The position numbers and the translations under genes were made by a program. Positions 16,325 through 23,355 of a stretch of 47,207 nt of DNA are shown piece by piece. Location: positions 1 through 47,207 of the forward strand of contig JBICIE010000178.1 of assembly GCA_043101635.1 (NCBI GenBank), read 5' to 3'. Source of the DNA: CAYMJK01 sp043101635 (GTDB lineage Bacteria; Planctomycetota; Phycisphaerae; Phycisphaerales; UBA1924). The notes below the pieces were generated by a model that worked only from the letters and a program-made list of their open reading frames with translations, was not told the origin of the DNA and made no database searches. Position 1 is the stretch's first letter; each line of letters starts with the position of its first letter.

Positions 16325-17979
16325 CAGCGCACCTCCATCGGGCTGCCGCGCCCGGCGCCGGGGGCGTCTGCCGCGGCGGGGCGCCGGGGCAGTTGAATCC
16401 GGACGGTCGTCCCGACTCCCGGCTCACTGTCCACCGCGATGCTGCCCTCGTGCCGGTTCACGATGCCGTAGACGACCGCGAGCCCCAGGCCGACGCCGCT
16501 CTCGTTGCCCTTGGTTGAGAAGAACGGCTCGAAGATCTGCTCCAGCGTCTCGGGGGCGATGCCGACGCCGGTGTCGGAGACCTCGAGCGTCACGCGGTCA
16601 TCATCGGCGCTGAGGCGGACGGTGAGGGTCGGCTCCGGCTTGCCGGCCGCCTGCATCGCCTCGACGGCGTTCATCAGCAGGGCCAGCAGGGCCTGCTCGA
16701 TCTGCCCGCCGTCGGCGACCACGATCGGATCGCCCTCGAGATGGTGGACCAGGCACCGCACGCCGTGGATGTGCAGGTGGTGGTCGATGAGCATGACGCT
16801 GCGATTGACGATTTCGTTGAGATCGACCGGCGCCATGGCGCTGCCCTTGCGCCGGGCGAAGGTCAGCAGGTTGTGCACGATCGCGCCGCAGCGGGTGCAC
16901 TCCTTGTCCACCAGCGTGAGGTAACGCTCGAGCTGCGCACGGATGGACTCGTCGATCGGCTGCTCGGCCAGTTCGCGCTTGACCAGCCGCGCGTAGGTGA
17001 GGATTCCGCTGATGGGGTTGTTCAGTTCGTGGGCCACCGTGGCCGACAGCTTGCCGAGCGAGGCCATCGTCTCCATGTGCAGCACCTGCCGCTGGGCGTG
17101 CTGCAGTTCCTCGGTCTTGGCCTGGACGCGCTGCTCCAGCGTCTCCGACCACCGGGTGACATCCTGGCGGGCCTGCCGCAGATCGGCCACCATGGTGTTG
17201 AAGGCCTCGCCCAGGCGGGCCAGCTCATCGGCCCCGCGCACGTCGATGCGGGTGTCCAGATCTCCCGCGGCGATCCGCAGCGTGCCCTTGTGCAGATCCG
17301 CCACCGGCCGCTGGACCACGCGGCGCACGAAGAAGAACGAGACGAAGGCGCTGATCGCCAGCAGCAGCAGCGTGGTCCACAGCAGATGGCGCCGGGCGGC
17401 CGCGATCGCCAGGTCGTATGGCGCCATGGACATCTCGATGTCCAGCACGCCGAGGATCTCCTGCTCGGCCGGGTGAATGTGGCACGCCGCCTCCGTGCAG
17501 GCGGGCTGGTTCTCGATCACGGTCAGGCGGCGCAGCACATCATGTCCGTCCAGCGATCTTGCCAGGATGCCGTGCTGGACCACCGCCGGGCCGGTCTCGA
17601 GCCCGCCGGGGTGGCAGCTTGCGCAGGCGGCGTCCTGCAGGGCCATCTGCGTGCCCAGTTCGGCCTGATGTGTCGAGCGCGTGATCATCCCGCCCTTGTC
17701 GTACACGCGGATCGCCGACATCTCCGGGGCGTTGACCAGCCGCTCGATGGTCGCCTGGACCTCCTGCGGGCGGTTCAGCAGCATGGCGTCGTGCGTGGCG
17801 CCGATCACCATCTGGCTGCAGCGCTCCAGCTCGGAGTGCACCAGCCGGGCGAAGTGATCGGTGGTGGCCCTGAAGCCCAGCACGGCGTGCGCGGCCAGCA
17901 CCACCCCGATCGTGAGGCACAGCGGTATCAGCAGCCGCGCTTCCAGCGACCCCAGGGCACGGAACAGGGTGCGCCGCAT
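16324..17979 (-). CDS. Membrane sensor histidine kinase with c-type haem motifs in its periplasmic domain
   Basis: The 551-residue kinase has two membrane spans (about 17-37 and 198-218) around a 160-residue periplasmic domain. That domain holds a canonical haem motif C119-x-x-C122-H123 (CASCH) and a CX4CH motif (C161...C166-H167), followed by HIHP and ILGVLDIEMSM. It therefore resembles c-type haem sensors rather than a simple ligand binder. A HAMP linker (about 219-272), a coiled-coil, HisKA with H317 in VAHELNNPIS, and an HATPase with NAVEAM, DTGVGI and VGLGLAVVYGI follow. The ATG has CGGAGG about 8 bases upstream. The natural signal is probably redox potential, oxygen or NO, which I infer from the haem motifs. 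Confidence 0.93.
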   Translation of the reverse strand: MRRTLFRALGSLEARLLIPLCLTIGVVLAAHAVLGFRATTDHFARLVHSELERCSQMVIGATHDAMLLNRPQEVQATIERLVNAPEMSAIRVYDKGGMITRSTHQAELGTQMALQDAACASCHPGGLETGPAVVQHGILARSLDGHDVLRRLTVIENQPACTEAACHIHPAEQEILGVLDIEMSMAPYDLAIAAARRHLLWTTLLLLAISAFVSFFFVRRVVQRPVADLHKGTLRIAAGDLDTRIDVRGADELARLGEAFNTMVADLRQARQDVTRWSETLEQRVQAKTEELQHAQRQVLHMETMASLGKLSATVAHELNNPISGILTYARLVKRELAEQPIDESIRAQLERYLTLVDKECTRCGAIVHNLLTFARRKGSAMAPVDLNEIVNRSVMLIDHHLHIHGVRCLVHHLEGDPIVVADGGQIEQALLALLMNAVEAMQAAGKPEPTLTVRLSADDDRVTLEVSDTGVGIAPETLEQIFEPFFSTKGNESGVGLGLAVVYGIVNRHEGSIAVDSEPGVGTTVRIQLPRRPAAADAPGAGRGSPMEVR

Positions 17980-18019
17980 CGAACAGCCTCCGAGGTTCAG
18001 GCGGGAGCCTGAGCAGACA

Positions 18020-18048
18020 ATTTTATGGCCGGCGCGCTGAAGAGCCAA
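18020..18048 (-). promoter_or_regulatory. Sigma-70-type promoter for the kinase/regulator pair
   Basis: On the minus strand, TTGGCT (18043-18048) is separated by exactly 17 bases from TAAAAT (18020-18025). The start of transcription would be about 18013, 34 bases before the kinase ATG. The first upstream element (18057-18071) lies just behind the -35, so the regulator may also affect its own expression. Confidence 0.55.
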
Positions 18049-18056
18049 GCGCCGGT

Positions 18057-18071
18057 GTTGAGATTGTCAAC
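18057..18071. promoter_or_regulatory. Upstream activator element 1 of the sigma-54 system
   Basis: GTTGAGATTGTCAAC is a perfect inverted repeat with GTTGA/TCAAC arms and a 5-base spacer. It lies 54 bases before the -24 element of the first sigma-54-like promoter. A second site at 18957-18971 matches it at 12 of 15 bases. It is a candidate binding site for the response regulator at 14969-16324. Confidence 0.6.
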
Positions 18072-18124
18072 GTCCGGGCGGCCGGGTTCGCCAGCCCACC
18101 CAGTACCGGCGCGCCGGCGCGCGC

Positions 18125-18140
18125 TGGTTCGGACTTTGCA
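18125..18140 (+). promoter_or_regulatory. Sigma-54 promoter 1 (-24/-12)
   Basis: TGGTTCGGACTTTGCA has GG and GC separated by exactly 10 bases and a perfect TTGCA at the -12 region, fitting TGGCAC-N5-TTGCW. It precedes the soluble GcvH-like gene by about 80 bases. It is identical at 13 of 16 positions to the promoter at 19077. Confidence 0.7.
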
Positions 18141-18221
18141 GCTATCCCGTGCGAACCGGTCCGGCGGCGCTGGTCTGGGGGCGCTGCCCCAAGCTGCTGG
18201 ACCACGAGCCGGAGCGCGCCG

Positions 18222-18950
18222 ATGGTCAGCCTTGCCGTGCATCCCGGATCCAGATGCGCCGACCAGAACTGCGTGTGGGCCGAGGCCGGGCTGCTGGCCT
18301 ACAAGCTGTGCGACCGCGATTTCGACTGCGAGCACTGCCCGCTGGACGCCGCCCTGCGCGGCGCCACACTGATGCCGGCGCCCCTGTCGGAGCGCCCCTG
18401 TCACGCTCCTGCGGTCAGCTTCCCGGATGACCGTCTGTATTCGCGCACGCACACATGGATGAAGCCCGCCGGGTCCGGCATGCGCATCCGCTTCGGTCTT
18501 GACGGCTTCGCCGCGGTCTTCCTCGGGTCGCCAAGGCGGGCCCGGCAGCTCCCCAACCTGCTGCAGCTCCAGAAGGACCAGGTCTTCTGCATGCTCGAAG
18601 TGGAAGGGGGCCTGCTGCCGCTCAGCACGCCGCTTCCCGCCGAGATCTGCGCCTGGAACGCCGCCCTTGCGACCGATCCGGGCGCGATGGTCGCCGATCC
18701 GTACGGCGCCGGCTGGATCGCAGAGATGACGCTCGATCCGGAAGCCGACGCCGCCATCCTGCTGCACAGCGGCGCGGCCCGACGCCAGGCGCAGTTCGAC
18801 GACCGGCGCTTCCGGCGGCGCGTCGCCTTCGAACTGCTCGCCGACGCCGACGAGCCCGGCGCTGATGGCGTCGGGCAGATCGGGCCGGATCTGCCCCACA
18901 TCCTCGGCGCGGTCCGCTATCTCTCGCTCGTTCGAGAGCTTGTGCACTGA
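18222..18950 (+). CDS. Soluble GcvH-like protein with N-terminal Cys motif and no lipoyl lysine
   Basis: The 242-residue protein has an N-terminal Cys-rich motif (C12, C17, C30, C36, C39, with CDRDFDCEHCP) and a C60 downstream. From about residue 70 to 175 it follows the glycine-cleavage H protein: YSRTHTWM at the start and DPYGAGWIAEM at the end. The usual ESVKA site, where lysine carries lipoate, aligns with EVEGG at 126-130, so the lysine becomes Gly (about G129). It therefore cannot be lipoylated in the known way. Regulation or electron-transfer assembly seems more likely than glycine cleavage. GGAG lies 7 bases before the ATG, and a sigma-54 promoter is upstream. Divergent from the haem-sensor kinase. 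Confidence 0.8.
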   Translation: MVSLAVHPGSRCADQNCVWAEAGLLAYKLCDRDFDCEHCPLDAALRGATLMPAPLSERPCHAPAVSFPDDRLYSRTHTWMKPAGSGMRIRFGLDGFAAVFLGSPRRARQLPNLLQLQKDQVFCMLEVEGGLLPLSTPLPAEICAWNAALATDPGAMVADPYGAGWIAEMTLDPEADAAILLHSGAARRQAQFDDRRFRRRVAFELLADADEPGADGVGQIGPDLPHILGAVRYLSLVRELVH

Positions 18951-18956
18951 TCCAGC

Positions 18957-18971
18957 GCTGAGATTCACAAC
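18957..18971. promoter_or_regulatory. Upstream activator element 2 of the sigma-54 system
   Basis: GCTGAGATTCACAAC matches the element at 18057-18071 at 12 of 15 positions and lies exactly 900 bases from it. It is 106 bases before the second -24 element, 52 bases (about five helical turns) further than the first is from its promoter. It ends where the terminator stem begins. Confidence 0.5.
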
Positions 18972-19001
18972 AGGGCGCTGCATTCTGCAGCGCCCTGTTT
19001 T
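18970..19001 (+). terminator. Rho-independent terminator after the soluble GcvH-like gene
   Basis: A perfect 13-bp stem, ACAGGGCGCTGCA and its complement, with a TTC loop is followed by a run of T. It begins 20 bases after the stop codon. It should separate the first gene from the operon that starts at 19144. Confidence 0.9.
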
Positions 19002-19076
19002 GCATCAGGGGCGCCCGAGCCGGGCCCTGGGGCCTCCCGGATGAGCCCAGGCGGCACGAGCCGCTCCGCGGCGTCC

Positions 19077-19092
19077 CGGTACGGCCTTTGCA
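19077..19092 (+). promoter_or_regulatory. Sigma-54 promoter 2 (-24/-12)
   Basis: CGGTACGGCCTTTGCA keeps GG-N10-GC spacing and a perfect TTGCA. It lies 51 bases before the ATG of the membrane GcvH-like gene, leaving room for a leader of about 40 bases. It is 13/16 identical to the first promoter, which supports common control. Confidence 0.7.
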
Positions 19093-19143
19093 AGAAGCCT
19101 CAGCGAAGAAACCCAACCGGCAGGAAGCCTCGAGGAGGTTGCC

Positions 19144-19908
19144 ATGTACGTTCAAACCCCATTGATCTCGAAGTGTCGCGAGGCCCTGCTGGCGAGCGCC
19201 CTGGTCGTCGCGGCGATGCTCTGTCTGCCGCTGATCGGTGTCGCGATGTTCGTGCTGCGGCCGCTGCTCGGCCCGATCGCCATTGCGCTGGTGGTCGGGG
19301 CGGGCCTGTACTGCCTCGCCGAGCCGCGCGTGCGCCAGCGCCAGCTGCGCACCCGCATCGTGCCGAAGGTGCGAAGCTACCGCGGCATCCGCCTGGCCCG
19401 TGATGTCGCTCTCGACCGCGGCCACTGCTGGGCCTGGGCCGATGGCGATGTCGTGGTCGGCGCCGATGATCTGGTGCAGGCCGCGCTGGGACCGATCGAT
19501 CATGTCGGCCTTCCCGCGGAGGGCGAGCGCATCGCCCGCGGCGAGCCGTTGTGCCTGCTGGAGCATCAGGATCGCAGCATTGCGCTGCCGTCGCCGGTCT
19601 CCGGCGTGGTCATCGGGGTCAATCCCGCGCTGCGCGAGCATCCCGAACTCATCAACACCAGCCCCTTCACCGAGGGCTGGGTTGCGCTGATCCACGCAGA
19701 CCGCATGGCCGAGGAGCGGCCCGAACTGCTGGTCGGCCACCGGGCCTGGCGCTGGATGCGGGGGCAGGTCGACGCCCTGCTGGCGCGGCTGCCCGTGCGC
19801 GATGGCGCCGAGAGCCTCGATCGCCGCATCGACCGGCCCATGTGGGATGCGCTTCGACCGGTGCTGGCCGGGCAGCGCAGTTGGCGGGACGCCTTCTGGT
19901 CCGCCTGA
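19144..19908 (+). CDS. Membrane-anchored GcvH-like protein without lipoyl lysine
   Basis: The 254-residue protein has two membrane spans at about 15-38 and 42-58. From about residue 80 to 175 it follows an H-protein fold, with PSPVSGVVIGVNPAL and TEGWVALIH. The lipoyl position in the H protein, ESVKA, aligns with E140-H-Q-D143-R, so the lysine is Asp. The last 75 residues are helical and Arg-rich. AGGAGG lies 5 bases before the ATG. It is the first gene of the operon with the ferredoxin, quinone-interacting and cytochrome genes. A scaffold or assembly role for that complex is inferred. The two H-like proteins are not near-identical copies. Confidence 0.75.
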   Translation: MYVQTPLISKCREALLASALVVAAMLCLPLIGVAMFVLRPLLGPIAIALVVGAGLYCLAEPRVRQRQLRTRIVPKVRSYRGIRLARDVALDRGHCWAWADGDVVVGADDLVQAALGPIDHVGLPAEGERIARGEPLCLLEHQDRSIALPSPVSGVVIGVNPALREHPELINTSPFTEGWVALIHADRMAEERPELLVGHRAWRWMRGQVDALLARLPVRDGAESLDRRIDRPMWDALRPVLAGQRSWRDAFWSA

Positions 19909-19950
19909 GCCGATCTCGCACGAGTCCGCCCCTTGCAGGAGATGCACGCG

Positions 19951-20874
19951 ATGTCTGCCTCCCGGCGCGCAACCCGGTCTCCCCGTGAGCACTCGCCCAG
20001 TCGGCGCACGTTCGTCAAGCTCCTCGGCGCCGCCGCCGCGACCGTGGCGATCCCTGAAGCCGCGGCATCCGAGCGCCGGACGCTCGATGAAGACCGCCTC
20101 GGCGTGCTGGCCGATCTGACGCTCTGCATCGGCTGCCGTCGCTGCGAATGGGCCTGCGCCGAGGCCCGCGGCGCCCCGCACGGTCCGCTGCATGAGTATG
20201 ACGACGCTTCCGTCTTCGAGCAGACCCGCCGCCCGACGCCCGACCAGCTCACCGTGGTCAACCGCGTCGGCGCCGGTCCGGATGATCCCGGCGTCGTTCA
20301 CCTGAAGATCCAGTGCATGCACTGCGAGAAGCCCGCGTGCGTCTCGGCCTGCCTGGTCGGGGCCATGCAGAAGCAGCCGGACGGCCCGGTGACCTACGAC
20401 GCCTCGCGCTGCATCGGCTGCCGATACTGCATGGTCGCCTGCCCGTTCGAGCGGTTGACCTATGAGTACGACAAGCCGCTCACCCCGCGGGTCGGCAAGT
20501 GCGACATGTGCCGGGCTCGGACCCGCGAAGGCCGGACGCCCGCCTGCGTGGAGATGTGTCCGGTCGAGGCCCTCACCTTCGGTCCCCGGGCCGAACTGCT
20601 GAAGATCGCGCACCAGCGCATCGCCGACAACCCCGACCGATACGTCGACCAGGTCTACGGCGAGACGGAGGCGGGCGGAACCAGTTGGCTCTACATCGCC
20701 GACCGGCCGTTCAGCCAGCTCGGCTTCCCGGCGCTGGGGCCCACGAGCCCGGCGGCGGTCACCGAGGCGATCCAGCACGGCATCTTCTGGGGCTTCGCGG
20801 CGCCCATCGGCCTGTTTGCGGCCCTCGGCGCCGTCAACTTCGCCACCGGCCGTCGAAAGGAGCGGGCGTCGTGA
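19951..20874 (+). CDS. HybA-like Tat-exported ferredoxin with C-terminal anchor
   Basis: The 307-residue protein starts with a Tat signal (SRRTFVKLLG, residues 17-26). It carries sixteen-plus ligand cysteines arranged as four [4Fe-4S] sites: CIGCRRCEWAC, CMHCEKPACVSAC, CIGCRYCMVACP and CDMC...CVEMCP. A hydrophobic helix near residues 275-300 (IFWGFAAPIGLFAALGA) would anchor it in the membrane, as in HybA. It moves electrons between the membrane subunit and the periplasmic haem protein. I chose this ATG because CAGGAG has suitable spacing; an in-frame ATG at 19942 is too close to it. The next gene overlaps its stop by 4 bases (GTGA). Confidence 0.93.
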   Translation: MSASRRATRSPREHSPSRRTFVKLLGAAAATVAIPEAAASERRTLDEDRLGVLADLTLCIGCRRCEWACAEARGAPHGPLHEYDDASVFEQTRRPTPDQLTVVNRVGAGPDDPGVVHLKIQCMHCEKPACVSACLVGAMQKQPDGPVTYDASRCIGCRYCMVACPFERLTYEYDKPLTPRVGKCDMCRARTREGRTPACVEMCPVEALTFGPRAELLKIAHQRIADNPDRYVDQVYGETEAGGTSWLYIADRPFSQLGFPALGPTSPAAVTEAIQHGIFWGFAAPIGLFAALGAVNFATGRRKERAS

Positions 20875-22226
20875 CCACTGCTCTGGCCCAGCATGCTGTT
20901 CCGCAAACGCGGTTTTTCACGCCCGGCGTGCTCGTGGTGGCCGCCATCGCCCTGATCGGCGCCGCCGTCTGGGTGTACCGCTTCGCCTTCGGGCTGCACA
21001 GCGCAACCAACCTCTCCGACGCCTATCCCTGGGGCATCTGGATCGCGATCGATGTCGCCTGCGGCGTCGCCCTTGCCGCCGGTGGCTTCACCACCGCCTT
21101 CGTCGCGCACCTGCTGCACCGGGAGCAGTACCACGCGCTGGTCCGCCCGGCGCTGCTGACGGCGATGATCGGCTATACCTTCGTCGCCCTCGGTGTCATG
21201 ACCGACCTCGGCCGCTTCTGGGCCATGTGGCACGTGATGCTGCCCTGGATGTGGCAGCCCAACTCCGTGCTCTTCGAGGTGGCCATCTGCGTCATGACCT
21301 ACCTCACGGTGCTCTACATCGAGTTCCTTCCGGTGGTCTGTGAACGATTCATCGGCAAGGTCAACCTGCCCGGCGCGCTGGCCCGGCTGAATCGTCCGAT
21401 CGACCGGCTGCTGCGCCTGCTCAACGCCGGGCTCGGTCGCATCATCACGGTCTTCATCATTCTCGGGTGCGTGCTCTCCTGCATGCACCAGTCCTCGCTC
21501 GGCACGCTCATGGTCATCGCGGCCGACAAGCTGAACGCTCTGTGGCAGACCCCGCTGCTCCCGCTGCTGTTCCTGCTCTCGGCATTCAGCGTGGGCTTCC
21601 CGATGGTCATCGTTGAATCGCTGGTTGCCTCGCGGTCGTTCCGCCTGCCGCCGGAGCGGACGGCGCTGTCCATGCTGGCCCGCTTTACGCCATTCGTCCT
21701 CACCGCCTATCTGGGCGTGAAGATCGGCGATCTGATCGGGCGCGGCGTGCTCTGGCAGGCTTTCGACGGCTCGCAGGCGAGCACGCTCTTCCTGATCGAG
21801 GTGGCCTTCGGCGTCATCGTCCCGATCGTCATCTTCTTCACGCCGCCGCTGCGCCGCTCGATGCCGTGGCTGTTTGCGGCAGCTCTGCTCGTCGTGCTCG
21901 GCGTGGCGTTCAACCGGATCAACGTCTTCCTGCTCGGCTACACGCCGCTGGAGGCGGGCGCCACCTACATCCCGGCCTGGACCGAGGTCGCTGTGACGGC
22001 CGGCTTCATCGCCATGATCATCCTGCTGTACCGGTTCGTCGTCCTGAACTTCCCGGTCATCGAGCATCTGGAGGCGGCCCGCGCCCGCGGCGACGTCCCG
22101 CAGCGGACGCCTCAGGCGCGCCCGGCTCGGCCCGGGCGCAGAACCTCGCCGGCATCGCTGCCGTCGGGCTGGCCGGCGCCGGCGGGGGCGCCCTCCTTCA
22201 CCACAGCGCAGGCGCTGGGGAACTGA
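20871..22226 (+). CDS. HybB/NrfD-family quinone-interacting membrane protein
   Basis: The 451-residue protein is predominantly hydrophobic, with about ten membrane helices in the pattern of HybB: PWGIWIAIDVACG near residue 50, then GYTFVALGVMTDLGRFW and further helices with a conserved His/Arg pattern. It lacks recognisable haem ligand pairs. This family exchanges electrons between quinones and the periplasmic FeS partner. The start is a GTG with AAGGAG 8 bases upstream and overlaps the ferredoxin stop. The C-terminal 45 residues are Pro/Arg-rich and unlike the family core. The complex in this operon resembles Hmc/Nhc/Ohc or Cbc4 rather than a hydrogenase, since no NiFe subunit is present. 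Confidence 0.92.
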   Translation: MTTALAQHAVPQTRFFTPGVLVVAAIALIGAAVWVYRFAFGLHSATNLSDAYPWGIWIAIDVACGVALAAGGFTTAFVAHLLHREQYHALVRPALLTAMIGYTFVALGVMTDLGRFWAMWHVMLPWMWQPNSVLFEVAICVMTYLTVLYIEFLPVVCERFIGKVNLPGALARLNRPIDRLLRLLNAGLGRIITVFIILGCVLSCMHQSSLGTLMVIAADKLNALWQTPLLPLLFLLSAFSVGFPMVIVESLVASRSFRLPPERTALSMLARFTPFVLTAYLGVKIGDLIGRGVLWQAFDGSQASTLFLIEVAFGVIVPIVIFFTPPLRRSMPWLFAAALLVVLGVAFNRINVFLLGYTPLEAGATYIPAWTEVAVTAGFIAMIILLYRFVVLNFPVIEHLEAARARGDVPQRTPQARPARPGRRTSPASLPSGWPAPAGAPSFTTAQALGN

Positions 22227-22230
22227 AGCG

Positions 22231-23346
22231 ATGAACACGACCTTCCGCATCACGCTCATCTCGCTCCTGCTGGCCGCCGGCGCCGCAACCATCGGCGCAG
22301 CCGGCCCGGGACAGGCCGCGCCGCCGGCGCCACAACCCCCGACCGGCGCCGGCGCGCTGGCCGCCGCCGCGCCTCAGCGCGGTCCGGCGGTCGTCATCAT
22401 GGATGAACTAGTCCACTACTACGGCCCGGTGCTCTTCGATCACGCCCTGCACGAGAGCATGTGCGAGTTCACCGGCCGCTGCGACAACTGTCACCACGAG
22501 CAGGAGGAGGGCGAGGCGATCGCTGCTTGCGTGACCTGCCACCGCCTCAGCGACTTCGGCTCGACCGAAAGCCAGCCCAGCCTCAAGGCCGCCTACCACC
22601 GCCAGTGCCTGGACTGCCACCGCGACTGGAGCGGCGCCAACGGCTGCGGCTTCTGCCACACCGAAGTGACCGCTGAGGCGCACAGCGCAGCCAACGCCTT
22701 CGGCGCCGATTTCGGCACGGCCACGATGCGTCGGCTGCGAGTGCAGCCGACGTTCGTCTATCAGACCGAGCGGGCCGGCGTGCCGGTGGTCACCTTCCAC
22801 CACGCCGACCACACGGAGGTCTTCGGCGTCGCCTGCATCGACTGCCACGAGGGCCAGTCATGCACGCAGTGCCACGGGCCCCGGGCGACGTCGCCGCGTC
22901 CGAGCCGCGAACAGTCCTGCATGGGCTGCCATGCCGAGCGCTCCTGCGTCTTCTGCCACGATGTCGCGCCGCGCCCGCGCTTCCAGCACGCCGTCAACGC
23001 CGGCTGGAGCCTCGACGCGTCGCACGCGAGCGTGGCCTGCGCCGAGTGCCACGGCCCCGGGACCAACTTCACCGCGCCGACATCGGACTTCTGCCGCGAC
23101 TGCCATCGCGGGGCCCCGGGCGTCGGCTTTGATCACATCATCACCGGCGTCCCGCTGAGCGGAAGCCACGCCGACTACGACTGCCTGGCGTGCCACTACG
23201 GCGGAACCGCCGCCGCGCCCGCCTGCGACCGGTGTCACGAAGGACGCAGCTATCCGGAGTATCTCCCCGGCGCGCCCTTGCCACGGACGCCCGGCTCGAT
23301 CGCACTGCACGCGTCGCACGCGTCGATCGCCGGCGCTGCGCACTGA
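22231..23346 (+). CDS. Periplasmic dodecahaem cytochrome c
   Basis: The 371-residue protein begins with a hydrophobic signal segment and an Ala/Pro-rich spacer. It contains twelve CxxCH motifs: CDNCH, CVTCH, CLDCH, CGFCH, CIDCH, CTQCH, CMGCH, CVFCH, CAECH, CRDCH, CLACH and CDRCH. Several free His residues in HH or H-x2-H patterns could give bis-His ligation. The spacing falls into clusters of about four, like tandem class III domains. It would accept electrons from the HybA/HybB pair and pass them to periplasmic acceptors, or the reverse. It starts 4 bases after the HybB-like stop, completing the operon. No homologue can be named. Confidence 0.93.
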   Translation: MNTTFRITLISLLLAAGAATIGAAGPGQAAPPAPQPPTGAGALAAAAPQRGPAVVIMDELVHYYGPVLFDHALHESMCEFTGRCDNCHHEQEEGEAIAACVTCHRLSDFGSTESQPSLKAAYHRQCLDCHRDWSGANGCGFCHTEVTAEAHSAANAFGADFGTATMRRLRVQPTFVYQTERAGVPVVTFHHADHTEVFGVACIDCHEGQSCTQCHGPRATSPRPSREQSCMGCHAERSCVFCHDVAPRPRFQHAVNAGWSLDASHASVACAECHGPGTNFTAPTSDFCRDCHRGAPGVGFDHIITGVPLSGSHADYDCLACHYGGTAAAPACDRCHEGRSYPEYLPGAPLPRTPGSIALHASHASIAGAAH

Positions 23347-23355
23347 CGCCGCGGC

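Noticed and set aside
19094..19131. Short direct repeats (GAAGCCTC) in the leader of the membrane H-like gene
   Set aside because: Eight bases repeated once is within chance for this GC content, and no symmetry or partner site was seen.
18222..19908. Glycine cleavage function for the H-like genes
   Set aside because: No GcvT or GcvP genes nearby, and both lack the lipoyl lysine.
20871..22226. Hydrogenase operon assignment
   Set aside because: HybA/HybB-like subunits are present but no NiFe large or small subunit gene and no maturation genes.
20691..22292. 533-codon leftward open frame opposite the HybB-like gene
   Set aside because: His/Glu/Arg-rich shadow of a membrane-helix gene; no start signal.
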